A stretch of DNA of 17,281 nucleotides. Origin: Desulfobacterales bacterium (lineage in GTDB: Bacteria > Desulfobacterota > Desulfobacteria > Desulfobacterales > QNYZ01). The notes beneath the pieces are model-generated. The model saw nothing but the letters and a program-made list of their open reading frames with translations, made no database searches and had not been told where the DNA came from. Positions 1-9,100 of the stretch are shown here, one piece after another. The stretch's first letter is position 1. Each line of letters starts with the position of its first letter. Location of the stretch: contig JAOZUU010000005.1 of NCBI GenBank assembly GCA_029938515.1, forward strand, positions 1 to 17,281, read 5' to 3'. Both the position numbers and the translations under genes were made by a program.

Positions 1-1303
1 GCAGGCTGGAAACGACTTTTTTGGGGATGACGATATCATTGTTGGGTCCCCGACCAACACTGACGGAAGCCTTATCAATGGCCAAGGAGATCGAATCCTG
101 CGGAATGAGGTGCTCCACATCGATGAGCTCGGCCTGGACGTCGGGGCTGATTTCCGGGAACGTATCGTTCCGGTTCCCTCTGAAGGCCAGGTCGCTGGTT
201 TTACCCCTGCTATTTTTAAATATTATCAGGAGAAGAATAAATACGGCGAGGACAATGCCAATTAAAAATAATGTCAGAAGGGTATCCGTGGATTTTCTGA
301 CTGGCGAAACATCAGTTTTTGATATGGCCCGCCGATCCGATTTTGATGGTTTCGTTCGTAAGACCGGCATCTTATCAGGGGATAATTTGGAATCGACGCC
401 CAATTGCGGCGGGCTTTTTGTTTTTTCCTTTGGCGGTGGTTTTATTTGCACCGGTTTATCGGTTTGAGACGTCGCTGTTTTAGTATCCGGTTTCTTTGGA
501 GACGGCCGGGATAGCTGTTTATTGATATTATCAAATACATTCTGAATTTCTTCCGCTTGATATACCCTGAAATATTCCCCGTTTGTTTTTGAGGAAAGGA
601 TCTGCATCAGGCGAAAATCAGCATTATCCGTAAAAGCGATGCCAAATATTTTTATTCCAAGCTGCTGACACTCTTCGACGAGGTCTTCCTTCAGCCACCT
701 TTCACTTTCGGCATTACGTTTCACATCGCCAGTATCGATAATGCCATCCGTCAGGAGGATAATAATCTTATCGGTGTTTTCTTTCCCGTTGGTTTTAAAT
801 TCATAAATGGCCCTTTCAATCCCGGTGGGTGTATTGGTCAACTGCCCCCGGTAGTCAAGACGGTTAAGGCTATCGATAAATTTGGCATCCGCCTTTGTGC
901 CGGTTATTTCCGTCAACGGCTCGATCACCCTGGCATCCTTCCCGAAGATGACCATGCCCAGGCGGGATCCCGCACCCACATTTTTTATATAGCTTGTCAC
1001 CACATCTTTGGTTATTCGATTGGGATCGTTCTGTTTCATGCTGCCGGAGTTATCCAGCACGAAAACAATTTCTTTGGGGCGTTTGAGAATGGTTTTGGCC
1101 TGAGTGCCTGCCCTGGTTTTCGACTTGATTTCAGGGGGCTGCTCCGTTTTAATCTTGTACGTCTTGGGAACGATTTTTTTCTTATTGTTTTTGCTTCCCG
1201 AATTTTCTTTATCGACCGCGCCATAAACCGCAGTGGTAAAAAAAATGATGGAAAAACAGATGATTACATGTATAGGCCAGCATTTCTTCTTATTGGCTTG
1301 CAT
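1..1303 (-). CDS. Exported VWA domain protein with membrane segment and C-terminal FHA domain (3' end outside window)
   Basis: Reading the minus strand from the ATG at 1303 gives 434 codons with no stop, so the gene runs off the left edge. Residues 1-29 form a signal sequence: a lysine-rich start, then a hydrophobic stretch ending VYGA. A VWA domain spans about 75-260 and keeps the whole metal-binding (MIDAS) set: DNSGS at 84-88, threonine in NTPTG near 160, and LLTDG at 183-187. A proline/lysine-rich linker (about 265-340) leads to a membrane helix at about 341-362. The visible C-terminus holds the start of an FHA domain: GR at 417-418, NNDIVI at 421-426 and VVSS at 430-433. The inferred topology is VWA in the periplasm and FHA in the cytoplasm, where FHA domains bind phosphothreonine. 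A GGGGA lies upstream of the ATG. It is divergent from the ATPase at 1560. The domain calls are firm; the role is unknown. Confidence 0.88.
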   Translation of the reverse strand, partial: MQANKKKCWPIHVIICFSIIFFTTAVYGAVDKENSGSKNNKKKIVPKTYKIKTEQPPEIKSKTRAGTQAKTILKRPKEIVFVLDNSGSMKQNDPNRITKDVVTSYIKNVGAGSRLGMVIFGKDARVIEPLTEITGTKADAKFIDSLNRLDYRGQLTNTPTGIERAIYEFKTNGKENTDKIIILLTDGIIDTGDVKRNAESERWLKEDLVEECQQLGIKIFGIAFTDNADFRLMQILSSKTNGEYFRVYQAEEIQNVFDNINKQLSRPSPKKPDTKTATSQTDKPVQIKPPPKEKTKSPPQLGVDSKLSPDKMPVLRTKPSKSDRRAISKTDVSPVRKSTDTLLTLFLIGIVLAVFILLLIIFKNSRGKTSDLAFRGNRNDTFPEISPDVQAELIDVEHLIPQDSISLAIDKASVSVGRGPNNDIVIPKKVVSSL

Positions 1304-1559
1304 TGGATAGTCCCCAAATATTTTTCAATATAGTTAAAAAATAATCATATTTGATTTTTTCCATATAAAAGCATATAGAACAGGGATACCTACTTTCAAT
1401 GAATGCCTTGGAATCACGTTAAAATACTATATAGCACTAAAAAAATGGACGTGCCTACAGCATAATGTGGTTAGTATTAGTATATTCAACCTTTTCACAG
1501 GCCTCCAGGCGGTTACCACTTGTAAAAATAAAGTATTAAGCTAAAGCAATAACACCGAA
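1304..1559. other. AT-rich divergent intergenic region
   Basis: This 256-base gap separates the 5' ends of the VWA-FHA gene and the ATPase-OmpA gene, so it should hold promoters for both. It is much richer in A+T than the flanking genes. TATTAA at 1534-1539 is a possible -10 box for the plus-strand gene, but no convincing -35 box sits at the right distance. I saw no palindromic operator, riboswitch-like fold or small gene. Confidence 0.5.
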
Positions 1560-3170
1560 ATGTATCTTTCACATTATCATTTAAAAGTAAAGCCCTTTCA
1601 AATAAACCCGGACCCCAAGTTTCTATGGATGGGAGAGTCTCACAGACAAGTGCTTTTAATGTTCAGGGACGGAATAATCGAGAACAAGGGCCTTATTCTT
1701 TTGGTCGGCGACGTGGGTACCGGGAAAACGACCCTGATAAATAAACTGGTCGAGAGCCTGGATGAAAATACCCTTGTGGCGTCTGTTCAGTATCCAGGTT
1801 ATGATATTCTTGATTTTTATAATTTTTTGGCCGCCAGCTTCAATATGGATAAAAAGTTTTCCAACAAGGGAGATTTTCTGATTCAGTTTATTCATTTTCT
1901 TCATGAAGCGCATACCCATAACAATAGGGTGTTGCTGATCATCGATGAGGCCCAGGGCCTCTCGGATGAGATCCTGGATGAAATACGTCTATTGGCCAAT
2001 CTGGAAAGAATGAAGGTCAAGCTGTTAAATATCTTTCTGGTTGGCCAGAATGAAATGGATAAAATACTCATCGAACCCGATAATATGATGCTGGCCCAAA
2101 GTATTGCCGCGAAATATTATCTTGGTCCTATAAAAAAAGGGGAGGTCAAGGATTATATCAAATTCAGGTTGCAGGTGGCCGGGGCCGAATATCGAATTTT
2201 TAATAAAGGCGCGATTCGTGAAATCATCGAGAGTTCACAATGCTATCCGCGGTTAATAAATGTTATCTGTGATCATGCGCTCCTGACCGGATATGTCCAG
2301 GGAAAGAGCCGAATCGACGCAGCTGTTATCAGGGAATGCGCCAAAGAACATCAACTTCACAGTGCGGATGATGCAAAACAGGACCTGATCGATAATCGTA
2401 TCGAGAAACGGCCGGATGAATCCACTCTCAGGGCCCGTACATATTTCCATTGGGCCATGCCGGCGGTACTCCTGCTTGCCCTTTTTCTCCTTAGTATTGC
2501 AGGGTACTTCGCCTATCTTAAAAGCGGGAGCCAGGCGCTTAAACCGATCATTGACGAGCAGATCCGGGAAACCACTGCTCCGGTCGCCGTGGACAATAGC
2601 CCCTTTAAATTTAAAGTCGATCCAGATGATCGTAATACCGGAAAAAAGCGGGTGATAACCGATGCGCAGCGGGCATTCTCGTTTGTCGAAGAGGATCTGG
2701 GAGAAAGTGAAAGTTCGGATACGAGCGAAAATGGGCTTGCAAATATAGAAAACATCGACAGCGAAGTTCAGCCGGCACTCAACTCGCCGGAATTCGCCGA
2801 ACAAGCCTTGAAAGATCCGGCTGATCTTTATCCGACCGGCAAACTGGTTATTAATATCCCCCCCAATGCCAAGAAACTGCCGGAAGAGATCTATTCACAA
2901 TTGGATGAATTTCTTTCGACTGCTTCCCTGCACCCTGAAGCGAATATTCTGATAAAAAGCTACACCGATTCTTATGGTGATGCCCGTCAAAACAAGATAT
3001 TGTCAAAATTACGGGCTGATGTGGTGAAGGGATATTTTATCAATCAGGGGATCGATTCGACGAGAATCAAAGCCGTCGGCTTTGGGGATAAAGACCCGAT
3101 CACATCCAATGCGACTCTGACCGGCAGGAATAAGAATCGCCGGATCGAAATTGAACTTGTCCATGAGTAA
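1560..3170 (+). CDS. ExeA/GspA-type AAA ATPase fused to a periplasmic OmpA-like peptidoglycan-binding domain
   Basis: A 536-residue protein in three parts. Residues 1-270 are an ExeA/GspA-type ATPase, with Walker A GDVGTGKTT at 50-58 and Walker B VLLIIDEA at 124-131. The opening MYLSHYHLKVKPF is typical of how this family starts, which supports the ATG at 1560 although no clear ribosome binding site precedes it. One membrane helix lies at about 299-320. An acidic linker follows, then an OmpA C-terminal domain at about 428-534. In it, YTDSYGD (Asp470) and LRAD (Arg485) sit 15 residues apart, as the diaminopimelate-binding Asp and Arg do in OmpA proteins, and GRNKNRRIEI closes the domain. In ExeA the ATPase is cytoplasmic and a periplasmic tail binds peptidoglycan; here an OmpA domain appears to fill that place. 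No type II secretion genes are nearby. It is divergent from the VWA-FHA gene. The target is unknown. Confidence 0.9.
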   Translation: MYLSHYHLKVKPFQINPDPKFLWMGESHRQVLLMFRDGIIENKGLILLVGDVGTGKTTLINKLVESLDENTLVASVQYPGYDILDFYNFLAASFNMDKKFSNKGDFLIQFIHFLHEAHTHNNRVLLIIDEAQGLSDEILDEIRLLANLERMKVKLLNIFLVGQNEMDKILIEPDNMMLAQSIAAKYYLGPIKKGEVKDYIKFRLQVAGAEYRIFNKGAIREIIESSQCYPRLINVICDHALLTGYVQGKSRIDAAVIRECAKEHQLHSADDAKQDLIDNRIEKRPDESTLRARTYFHWAMPAVLLLALFLLSIAGYFAYLKSGSQALKPIIDEQIRETTAPVAVDNSPFKFKVDPDDRNTGKKRVITDAQRAFSFVEEDLGESESSDTSENGLANIENIDSEVQPALNSPEFAEQALKDPADLYPTGKLVINIPPNAKKLPEEIYSQLDEFLSTASLHPEANILIKSYTDSYGDARQNKILSKLRADVVKGYFINQGIDSTRIKAVGFGDKDPITSNATLTGRNKNRRIEIELVHE

Positions 3171-3257
3171 TTTTTTCCGAAGCCCTAAAACAGTTTCGAA
3201 CAGGGAACGAAAAAAAATTATCATACAGCCGATTAACCAATTTTCCAGGAGGGTTCC

Positions 3258-5669
3258 ATGATAAAAGAACGGAAGCTGGCTTTCAGTGATTTACGATGCA
3301 TCTGCGATCCGAAAACATTTTCTTTTAAAACCACGGCACAGATCGATCCGCTGGATGGCGTCATCGGTCAGGAGCGGGCCGTTCAGGCCATTGATTTCGG
3401 TCTCAACATGGATAGCCCCGGGTATAATATCTTCGTTACCGGTATTGAAGGAACGGGAAAATCCACCATCATCCGGGATATCGTCGCGCACCATGCCGAA
3501 AAACGACCCGCGCCGGTGGATTGGTGCATGGTAAATAATTTCCAGGATCAATTCTGCCCCAAAACCATCGAGGTGCCACCCGGTAAGGCAACGGTTTTAA
3601 AAAAACAAATGGAAAAGCTGGTGGAAGGATTGAAAAACGAGTTGTTAACCGCCTTTGAGAGCAAGTCCTACCAGAAAAAAATCGATGAATTACAAAAAAA
3701 ATACGGAGAACAACAACGACAAATTTTTGAAGCACTGGACCAGGAGGCAAAGCGCATGGGTCTGGCCATTAACCGGACCCAGTCCGGGTTTCAGACATTT
3801 CCCGTGGTCGAGGGCAAACCGATAAGTCGAGAAGCGTTTGAAGCGCTCGATAAGGAAGAAAAAAGCCGGATCGAAGAGAATATCCGTCAGCTTCAGGGTC
3901 TGATTGAATCATCGATGCGCGAGGTCGCCAAGTTAAAGGATGCCATGCAGCAGGACGTGGAAAAGGTGATGTCCGATATCGCTTTATTCGTGACCAAAAC
4001 GCGGATCGATGTCCTTTTAAGCCAGTATGATAGTTGTCCCGGGATCGTTGAATATTTAAAGGAAGTTCAGGAAAACATCATTGAAAACGTCGGCGATTTT
4101 CTTCCTGAGAAGGAAAAAAGCATGCCGTTTCCCGGTCTGGGTGGTGATGCATCCGCTTCCAGACTTCAGGGTTATGAAGTCAATGTGCTGGTGGATCGAA
4201 AAAATATCAAGGGCGCGCCGGTCATTTTTGAAACCAATCCCACCTATCAGAACGTGTTTGGCCGGATCGAAAAACGGGCCTACATGGGAACCTTGACAAC
4301 CGATTTCTCCCTGGTTCAGTCCGGCTCCCTATTAAGGGCCAACGGTGGCTACCTGATCATGGAGATCGAGTCCCTGCTCATGAATGCCTATGTCTATGAG
4401 TCCCTCAAGCGGGCCTTGCGGAATAAAATACTCCTCATCGAGGACCTGCCCACCAGCCTTGGATTCGGCGCCATGTCGCTTCGACCCGAACCGATTCCCT
4501 TGGATGTAAAGGTCATTCTTCTGGGGAGTTACCGGTTGTTTCATCTGCTCCAAAACCACGATTCCAAATTCAACAAGATTTTCAAGGTTCGCGCCGATTT
4601 CGATCATGAAACCGATCGAAATGAGGCAACCGTGGCGCAATACGCCCAGTTTGTAGCCAGGGTTTGCAAGGAGGAAAAGCTATTGCCCCTGACGCCGACC
4701 GGGGTAGCCGCTATCGTGGAATTCGGTGAAAAACAGGTGGCCGACAAGAATAAGCTGTCTATACGATTCGGCCCGATTCACGGCGTTTTGAAAGAAGCCG
4801 ATTACTGGGCCAGAAAATCCGGGGCAAAAACCGTATCTGAGAAGTATGTGGTCAAGGCGCTCAAGGAACATCGCTTCCGGTACAATCTTTACGAGGAAAA
4901 AACGCATGAATCCTATGCCAACGACACGATTCTGCTCGATGTAAAAGGAAAGGTGGTGGGACAGGTAAACGCCCTGGCAGTGTATCAGCTCGGGGACATT
5001 TCTTTCGGCCGGCCGTCCCGGATTACCACCGAGACGTACATGGGGAAGGCCGGTGTGGTTAACATCGAAAGGGAAGCTAAATTGAGCGGTAAGACTCACG
5101 ACAAGGGCGTACTGATCCTGTCAGGATATCTGGGGCGAACTTTTGCCCAGAAGTATCCATTGAATCTATCCATCAGCATCACCTTCGAACAGAGTTACGG
5201 CGGCATCGACGGGGACAGTGCTTCATCCACCGAACTTTACGCCATTTTATCGAGCCTGGCCGAGGTCGGTATCGATCAGGGGATTGCCGTGACCGGTTCG
5301 GTTAACCAGAAAGGGGAGGTCCAGGCCATCGGTGGTGTCAATCAGAAAGTAGAGGGGTTTTTCGAAGTTTGTCAAACGAAAGGCCTCACCCGTCGGCAGG
5401 GCGTGATGATCCCCCAGGCCAATGTGCAAAATCTGATGGTCAGCCGGGATGTGCTAAAGGCTGTTAAAAAAGGCCGGTTCCACATTTGGTCCGTAGCGAC
5501 CATTGAAGAGGGGATCGAGATTCTGACCGGCGTGGCGGCCGGTAAAGCGGATAAAAACGGCGATTATCCCGAAGAGAGCGTTTTCGGCAAGGTTCAGAAC
5601 AAGCTGAAATTTTACCTGGAACAGCAGTTCCGTTTAAAAAAGGAGTTCGGTGGAGAAGAAAACGAATAG
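3258..5669 (+). CDS. Lon-like ATP-dependent serine protease (AAA_32 type)
   Basis: An 803-residue cytoplasmic protease of the Lon-like group with an AAA_32-type ATPase part. It lacks the N-terminal substrate-binding domain of classical LonA. Walker A is GIEGTGKST at 62-70. A charged, coiled-coil-rich insertion fills about 110-275. The ATPase core resumes with GGYLIMEIESLL (363-374) and ILLIEDLP (391-398). The C-terminal proteolytic domain carries the Ser-Lys dyad: Ser654 in DGDSASS and Lys697 in GGVNQKVEG. The start is supported by AGGAGG a few bases upstream of the ATG at 3258. It lies 87 bases after the ATPase-OmpA gene with no visible terminator between, so read-through is possible. The family degrades unfolded or specific proteins; no substrate can be told from this sequence. 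Length and motifs look intact. Confidence 0.93.
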   Translation: MIKERKLAFSDLRCICDPKTFSFKTTAQIDPLDGVIGQERAVQAIDFGLNMDSPGYNIFVTGIEGTGKSTIIRDIVAHHAEKRPAPVDWCMVNNFQDQFCPKTIEVPPGKATVLKKQMEKLVEGLKNELLTAFESKSYQKKIDELQKKYGEQQRQIFEALDQEAKRMGLAINRTQSGFQTFPVVEGKPISREAFEALDKEEKSRIEENIRQLQGLIESSMREVAKLKDAMQQDVEKVMSDIALFVTKTRIDVLLSQYDSCPGIVEYLKEVQENIIENVGDFLPEKEKSMPFPGLGGDASASRLQGYEVNVLVDRKNIKGAPVIFETNPTYQNVFGRIEKRAYMGTLTTDFSLVQSGSLLRANGGYLIMEIESLLMNAYVYESLKRALRNKILLIEDLPTSLGFGAMSLRPEPIPLDVKVILLGSYRLFHLLQNHDSKFNKIFKVRADFDHETDRNEATVAQYAQFVARVCKEEKLLPLTPTGVAAIVEFGEKQVADKNKLSIRFGPIHGVLKEADYWARKSGAKTVSEKYVVKALKEHRFRYNLYEEKTHESYANDTILLDVKGKVVGQVNALAVYQLGDISFGRPSRITTETYMGKAGVVNIEREAKLSGKTHDKGVLILSGYLGRTFAQKYPLNLSISITFEQSYGGIDGDSASSTELYAILSSLAEVGIDQGIAVTGSVNQKGEVQAIGGVNQKVEGFFEVCQTKGLTRRQGVMIPQANVQNLMVSRDVLKAVKKGRFHIWSVATIEEGIEILTGVAAGKADKNGDYPEESVFGKVQNKLKFYLEQQFRLKKEFGGEENE

Positions 5670-5754
5670 CGACTTTTTACTTAGCCATCAGTGTTACTTT
5701 TTACGAGATCGTCAAATTTGGATACGAATCTTCTTTACAGAAAGGAGATAACAG

Positions 5755-6171
5755 ATGGAAGACTGCATTTTTTGCAAGATCGTCAAAGGTGACATCCCCA
5801 GCATAAAGGTCTACGAAAATGAACGGGTACTGGCCTTTGAAGACATCAGTCCGATCAGCACCGGACACACGCTGATCATCCCAAAAACCCACGCCGAGAA
5901 TCTTTTCGAAATGACCGAGGAAGACCTGAAGGCCGTGATACTTGCATCGAAAAAGGTTGCCGGAGCGATCCGGACCGCCCTTTCCCCGGAAGGCATCGCC
6001 GTACTTCAGCTAAACGGCCGCGGGGTCAACCAGGTGGTCATGCATTATCACATGCACCTGGTTCCGAGAACGGCGGGTGATTCAGATCTGCCGATAACCG
6101 GCTGGGAGATTAAGCCCGGCGACATGGATGCCATCAAGATCACCGGAGAGAAGATCGCCGCCGCCATCTGA
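5755..6171 (+). CDS. HIT (histidine triad) family nucleotide hydrolase
   Basis: A 138-residue protein of the Hint/HIT branch, a small cytoplasmic enzyme class that hydrolyses nucleoside phosphoramidates or dinucleotides. The triad is HYHMHLVP, with His97, His99 and His101; by family knowledge His99 is the nucleophile. CIFC at 4-7 is the N-terminal cysteine pair common in bacterial members. DISPISTGHTLIIPK at 30-44 is a typical core segment. A strong AAAGGAGA site stands just before the ATG. The C-terminus (about 105-138) is a little longer than in minimal Hint proteins. It lies 85 bases after the Lon-like gene, and its stop is only 2 bases from that of the convergent RND pump gene. The exact substrate cannot be told. 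Confidence 0.92.
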   Translation: MEDCIFCKIVKGDIPSIKVYENERVLAFEDISPISTGHTLIIPKTHAENLFEMTEEDLKAVILASKKVAGAIRTALSPEGIAVLQLNGRGVNQVVMHYHMHLVPRTAGDSDLPITGWEIKPGDMDAIKITGEKIAAAI

Positions 6172-6173
6172 TT

Positions 6174-9100
6174 TTAAAGCCCTTTGGTAGAGTGTGCCTT
6201 CGTTTCCGAACCGATCCCAAGCCATTTCAAAAGGCGATGGATGTCATCATGAATGACATATCCGCAGGGGATCAGGACCAGGGTAATAACGGTGGCAAAC
6301 AGCACGCCAAATCCTAGGCTTACCGCCATGGGGATCAGAAACTGAGCCTGGATGCTGCGCTCCAGAAGGATGGGGGTCAGGCCGGCAAAGGTGGTCAAGG
6401 ATGTCAGGATGATCGCCCGAAATCGGGATATTCCGGCCTGAATGACCGCATCAATGGCGTTCTTTCCTAATTCCCCGCGAAACCGATTGGTGCGATAGAT
6501 CAGCACGAGGGAATCGTTGACTACTACCCCGGACAATCCCACCATCCCGAAAAGACTGATAAAGCTGATGTCAAACCCCATAAGCAGATGCCCGCAGACG
6601 GCCCCCACCAGCCCAAAAGGAATCGCCGCCATCACGATCAGGGGTTGGCTGAAAGAGCGAAAAGGAATGGCCAATAAGGCGTAGATACCGAACAGCGCAA
6701 GTATAAAGCCCCGATTGACATCGGCCAGCGATTCCCGCTGACGTTTTCCCGCCCCTTCAATCGTATAGCGCAATCCCGGATAGCGGCTTTTTAACTGGGG
6801 CAGATAGTGGGACATGAGGTCATTTCGGATTTCACTGGCGTTATTCACTTTTTCATCCACATCAGCCATTACTTTGACCACCTGCCGGCGCTGGGCGTGT
6901 TTGATGCTGGCATAGCCTCGTTCTTCTTTTACCTGGGCCACCTGGCTGAAAGGCACGCGTACACCGGCCGGGGTCATAATGTGCATCGTTTCAACATATC
7001 CGAGTGAATTCCGTTCGGTCTCAGGGTAGCGAACCAGCACCTTGATTTCATCTTCCCCCCGTTGAAACCGAAGGGCCTCGGCACCGTAAAAAGCATGACG
7101 CACCTGCCGGGCCAGATCATTCAGCGTAATCCCGAGACTTTGCGCCTGGGGGTTTAGCTTTATCTGAATTTCTTTTTTTCCCGGCAGAAAACTATCCTCA
7201 ATGTCAAAAACGCCCGGATATTTTTTTATTTCGGTTTTTAATTCTTTCACCGCCATTAAGAGGGACAGATGATCATCCATGGACAGATTCACTTCGATGG
7301 CGTTACCGGCGCTGTGGAGTTCACTGCGAAAAGCGATGGATTCGGCGTTCGGAACGTTTCCGATTCTCTGGCGCCACATCCGGTTGAGCTTCATGGAGCT
7401 GATATCCCGGCGTTCTCCATCCAGCAGCTGGATCCAGATTTGACCGAGATGTCCGCCCCGTTCCCCTTGCCGACCGTGACGGCCGAGATGGGCGCCGATT
7501 AGCGACATATGATGTTCAAGCAACGGGGGCGCATCATCCGGCCGTTTGCGATCCACCTCCGCCAGCATATCGAGAGCGGTCTGTTCAAGACGGGTGATCA
7601 CTTCCCGGGTCTGCTTTGTGGGCGTGCCGACGGGCATGGTGATCAGACACTCCAGCGTATCTCCTTCCACCTTCGGAAAAAAAACGAATTTGATCAAGCC
7701 GGCTTTCCATATGCCAAAGGTCAACAACAGTGCGGCTATCCCCGCGGCCACGGTCACGTATCGCCATCGGATGCAAAAGGCAACGAGTCGGCGATACGGC
7801 TTGTTGATGATCCATTTGAGTGCCTGGGACGACAATTTTTCCCGTTTTCGGGTCAAATGGACGGCCTTGATGCGAGCCAGATGGGCCGGCAGTATGAAGA
7901 GCGATTCAATCAGGGAGCCGGCCAGGACCAGGATCACCACAATGGGAATGTTTCGCATAAATTTTCCCATGGTGCCGCCGGCCAGAAGAAGGGGCCAGAA
8001 AGCGACCATGGTGGTCAAAACGGAGAAAATAACCGGGCGACCCACTTCGATGGTTCCGCCGATGGCCGCCTGGAGCGCCGATTCTCCGATCTCCTGACGG
8101 CTGTAGATATTTTCACCGACGATGATGGCATCATCCACCACGATGCCTAAAACCATGATAAAGGCGAAGAGAGAGATCATGTTGATGGAGACATCAACGT
8201 GAGGCAATAACGCGATCCCGGCGGCAAAGCTGATGGGGATGCCCAGAGTGACCCAGAAGGAAAGACGCAGATTGATAAAGAACCACAGCAGAAAAACAAC
8301 CAGGCCCAGGCCGACCGCCAGGTTTTTCATGAGCAACTCGATGCGGCTTTTAAGGATCTTGGACATGTCGGCGTAAGTGTCCACGAAAATTCCGGCCGGT
8401 ATTTCCGGCTTGATTTCCTTTAAGTATGCCTTCACTACCCGGGTGATGGACAAAGCGCTCTGATCGGCCACTCGATAGACATTGATCATGACCGCCGGTT
8501 TCCCCTTGAATCGGGCAAACAGGTCGACATCGGCGAATCCCTCTTTCAGATCGGCAATCTGTTCCAGGGTGACCCGGCTGCCGTTGGAACGGGTAATGAC
8601 TGGAATATCACCATAATCGGCGGCATAGTAGCGACGTCCCTTGGTTCGGATCAGGATTTCACCCTCGTCGGTCTTGACACTGCCGGCGGGCAGATCAAGG
8701 CTCCCGCGAGTCACGGCCTCGGCGACCTGGCCAAGCGTCAGACCGTAACGCCGCAATGTTTTCTCGGCGATTTCGATATGGATCTCACTGTTTCGGACCG
8801 CCGACAATTCGGCCTGGGTCACGCCCGGGAGGTTGGTGATGTCGTCCCGGATCTTTTCAGCCATATGCTTGAGGGACGCCTCGGGTGCATCGCCGTAGAC
8901 AGCCAGGTTGATGACCTGACGGCGACGGGTCATCTCTTTAACGATCGGTTTTTCCGCTTCCTCCGGAAAAGTCGTGATCCGGTCCACCTCGGACTTGATT
9001 TCATCGAGAAGTTTTTTCCCGTCCCAGCCGGTCATGATTTCCACGGTAACCGTACCGGCCCCTTCCCGGGCGAGAGAATCAATCTCCTTGATCCCGGGTA

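Noticed and set aside
21-467. 148-codon plus-strand reading frame
   Set aside because: It lies antisense to the clear VWA-FHA coding sequence, has no recognisable domain and no ribosome binding site.
1498-1515. Small GC-rich palindrome GCCTCCAGGC before the ATPase-OmpA gene
   Set aside because: Four-base arms are too short to claim as an operator or hairpin.
1560-3170. Type II secretion ExeA proper
   Set aside because: The C-terminal part is OmpA-like, and no GspB or other secretion genes are in the window.
5672-5704. Direct repeat of ACTTTTTAC (5672-5680 and 5696-5704) upstream of the HIT gene
   Set aside because: Nine AT-rich bases repeated once could be chance; there is no symmetric site or promoter context.
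7509-8150. 213-codon plus-strand reading frame inside the RND pump gene
   Set aside because: Antisense shadow of a highly conserved transporter; composition is irregular and no family is recognisable.
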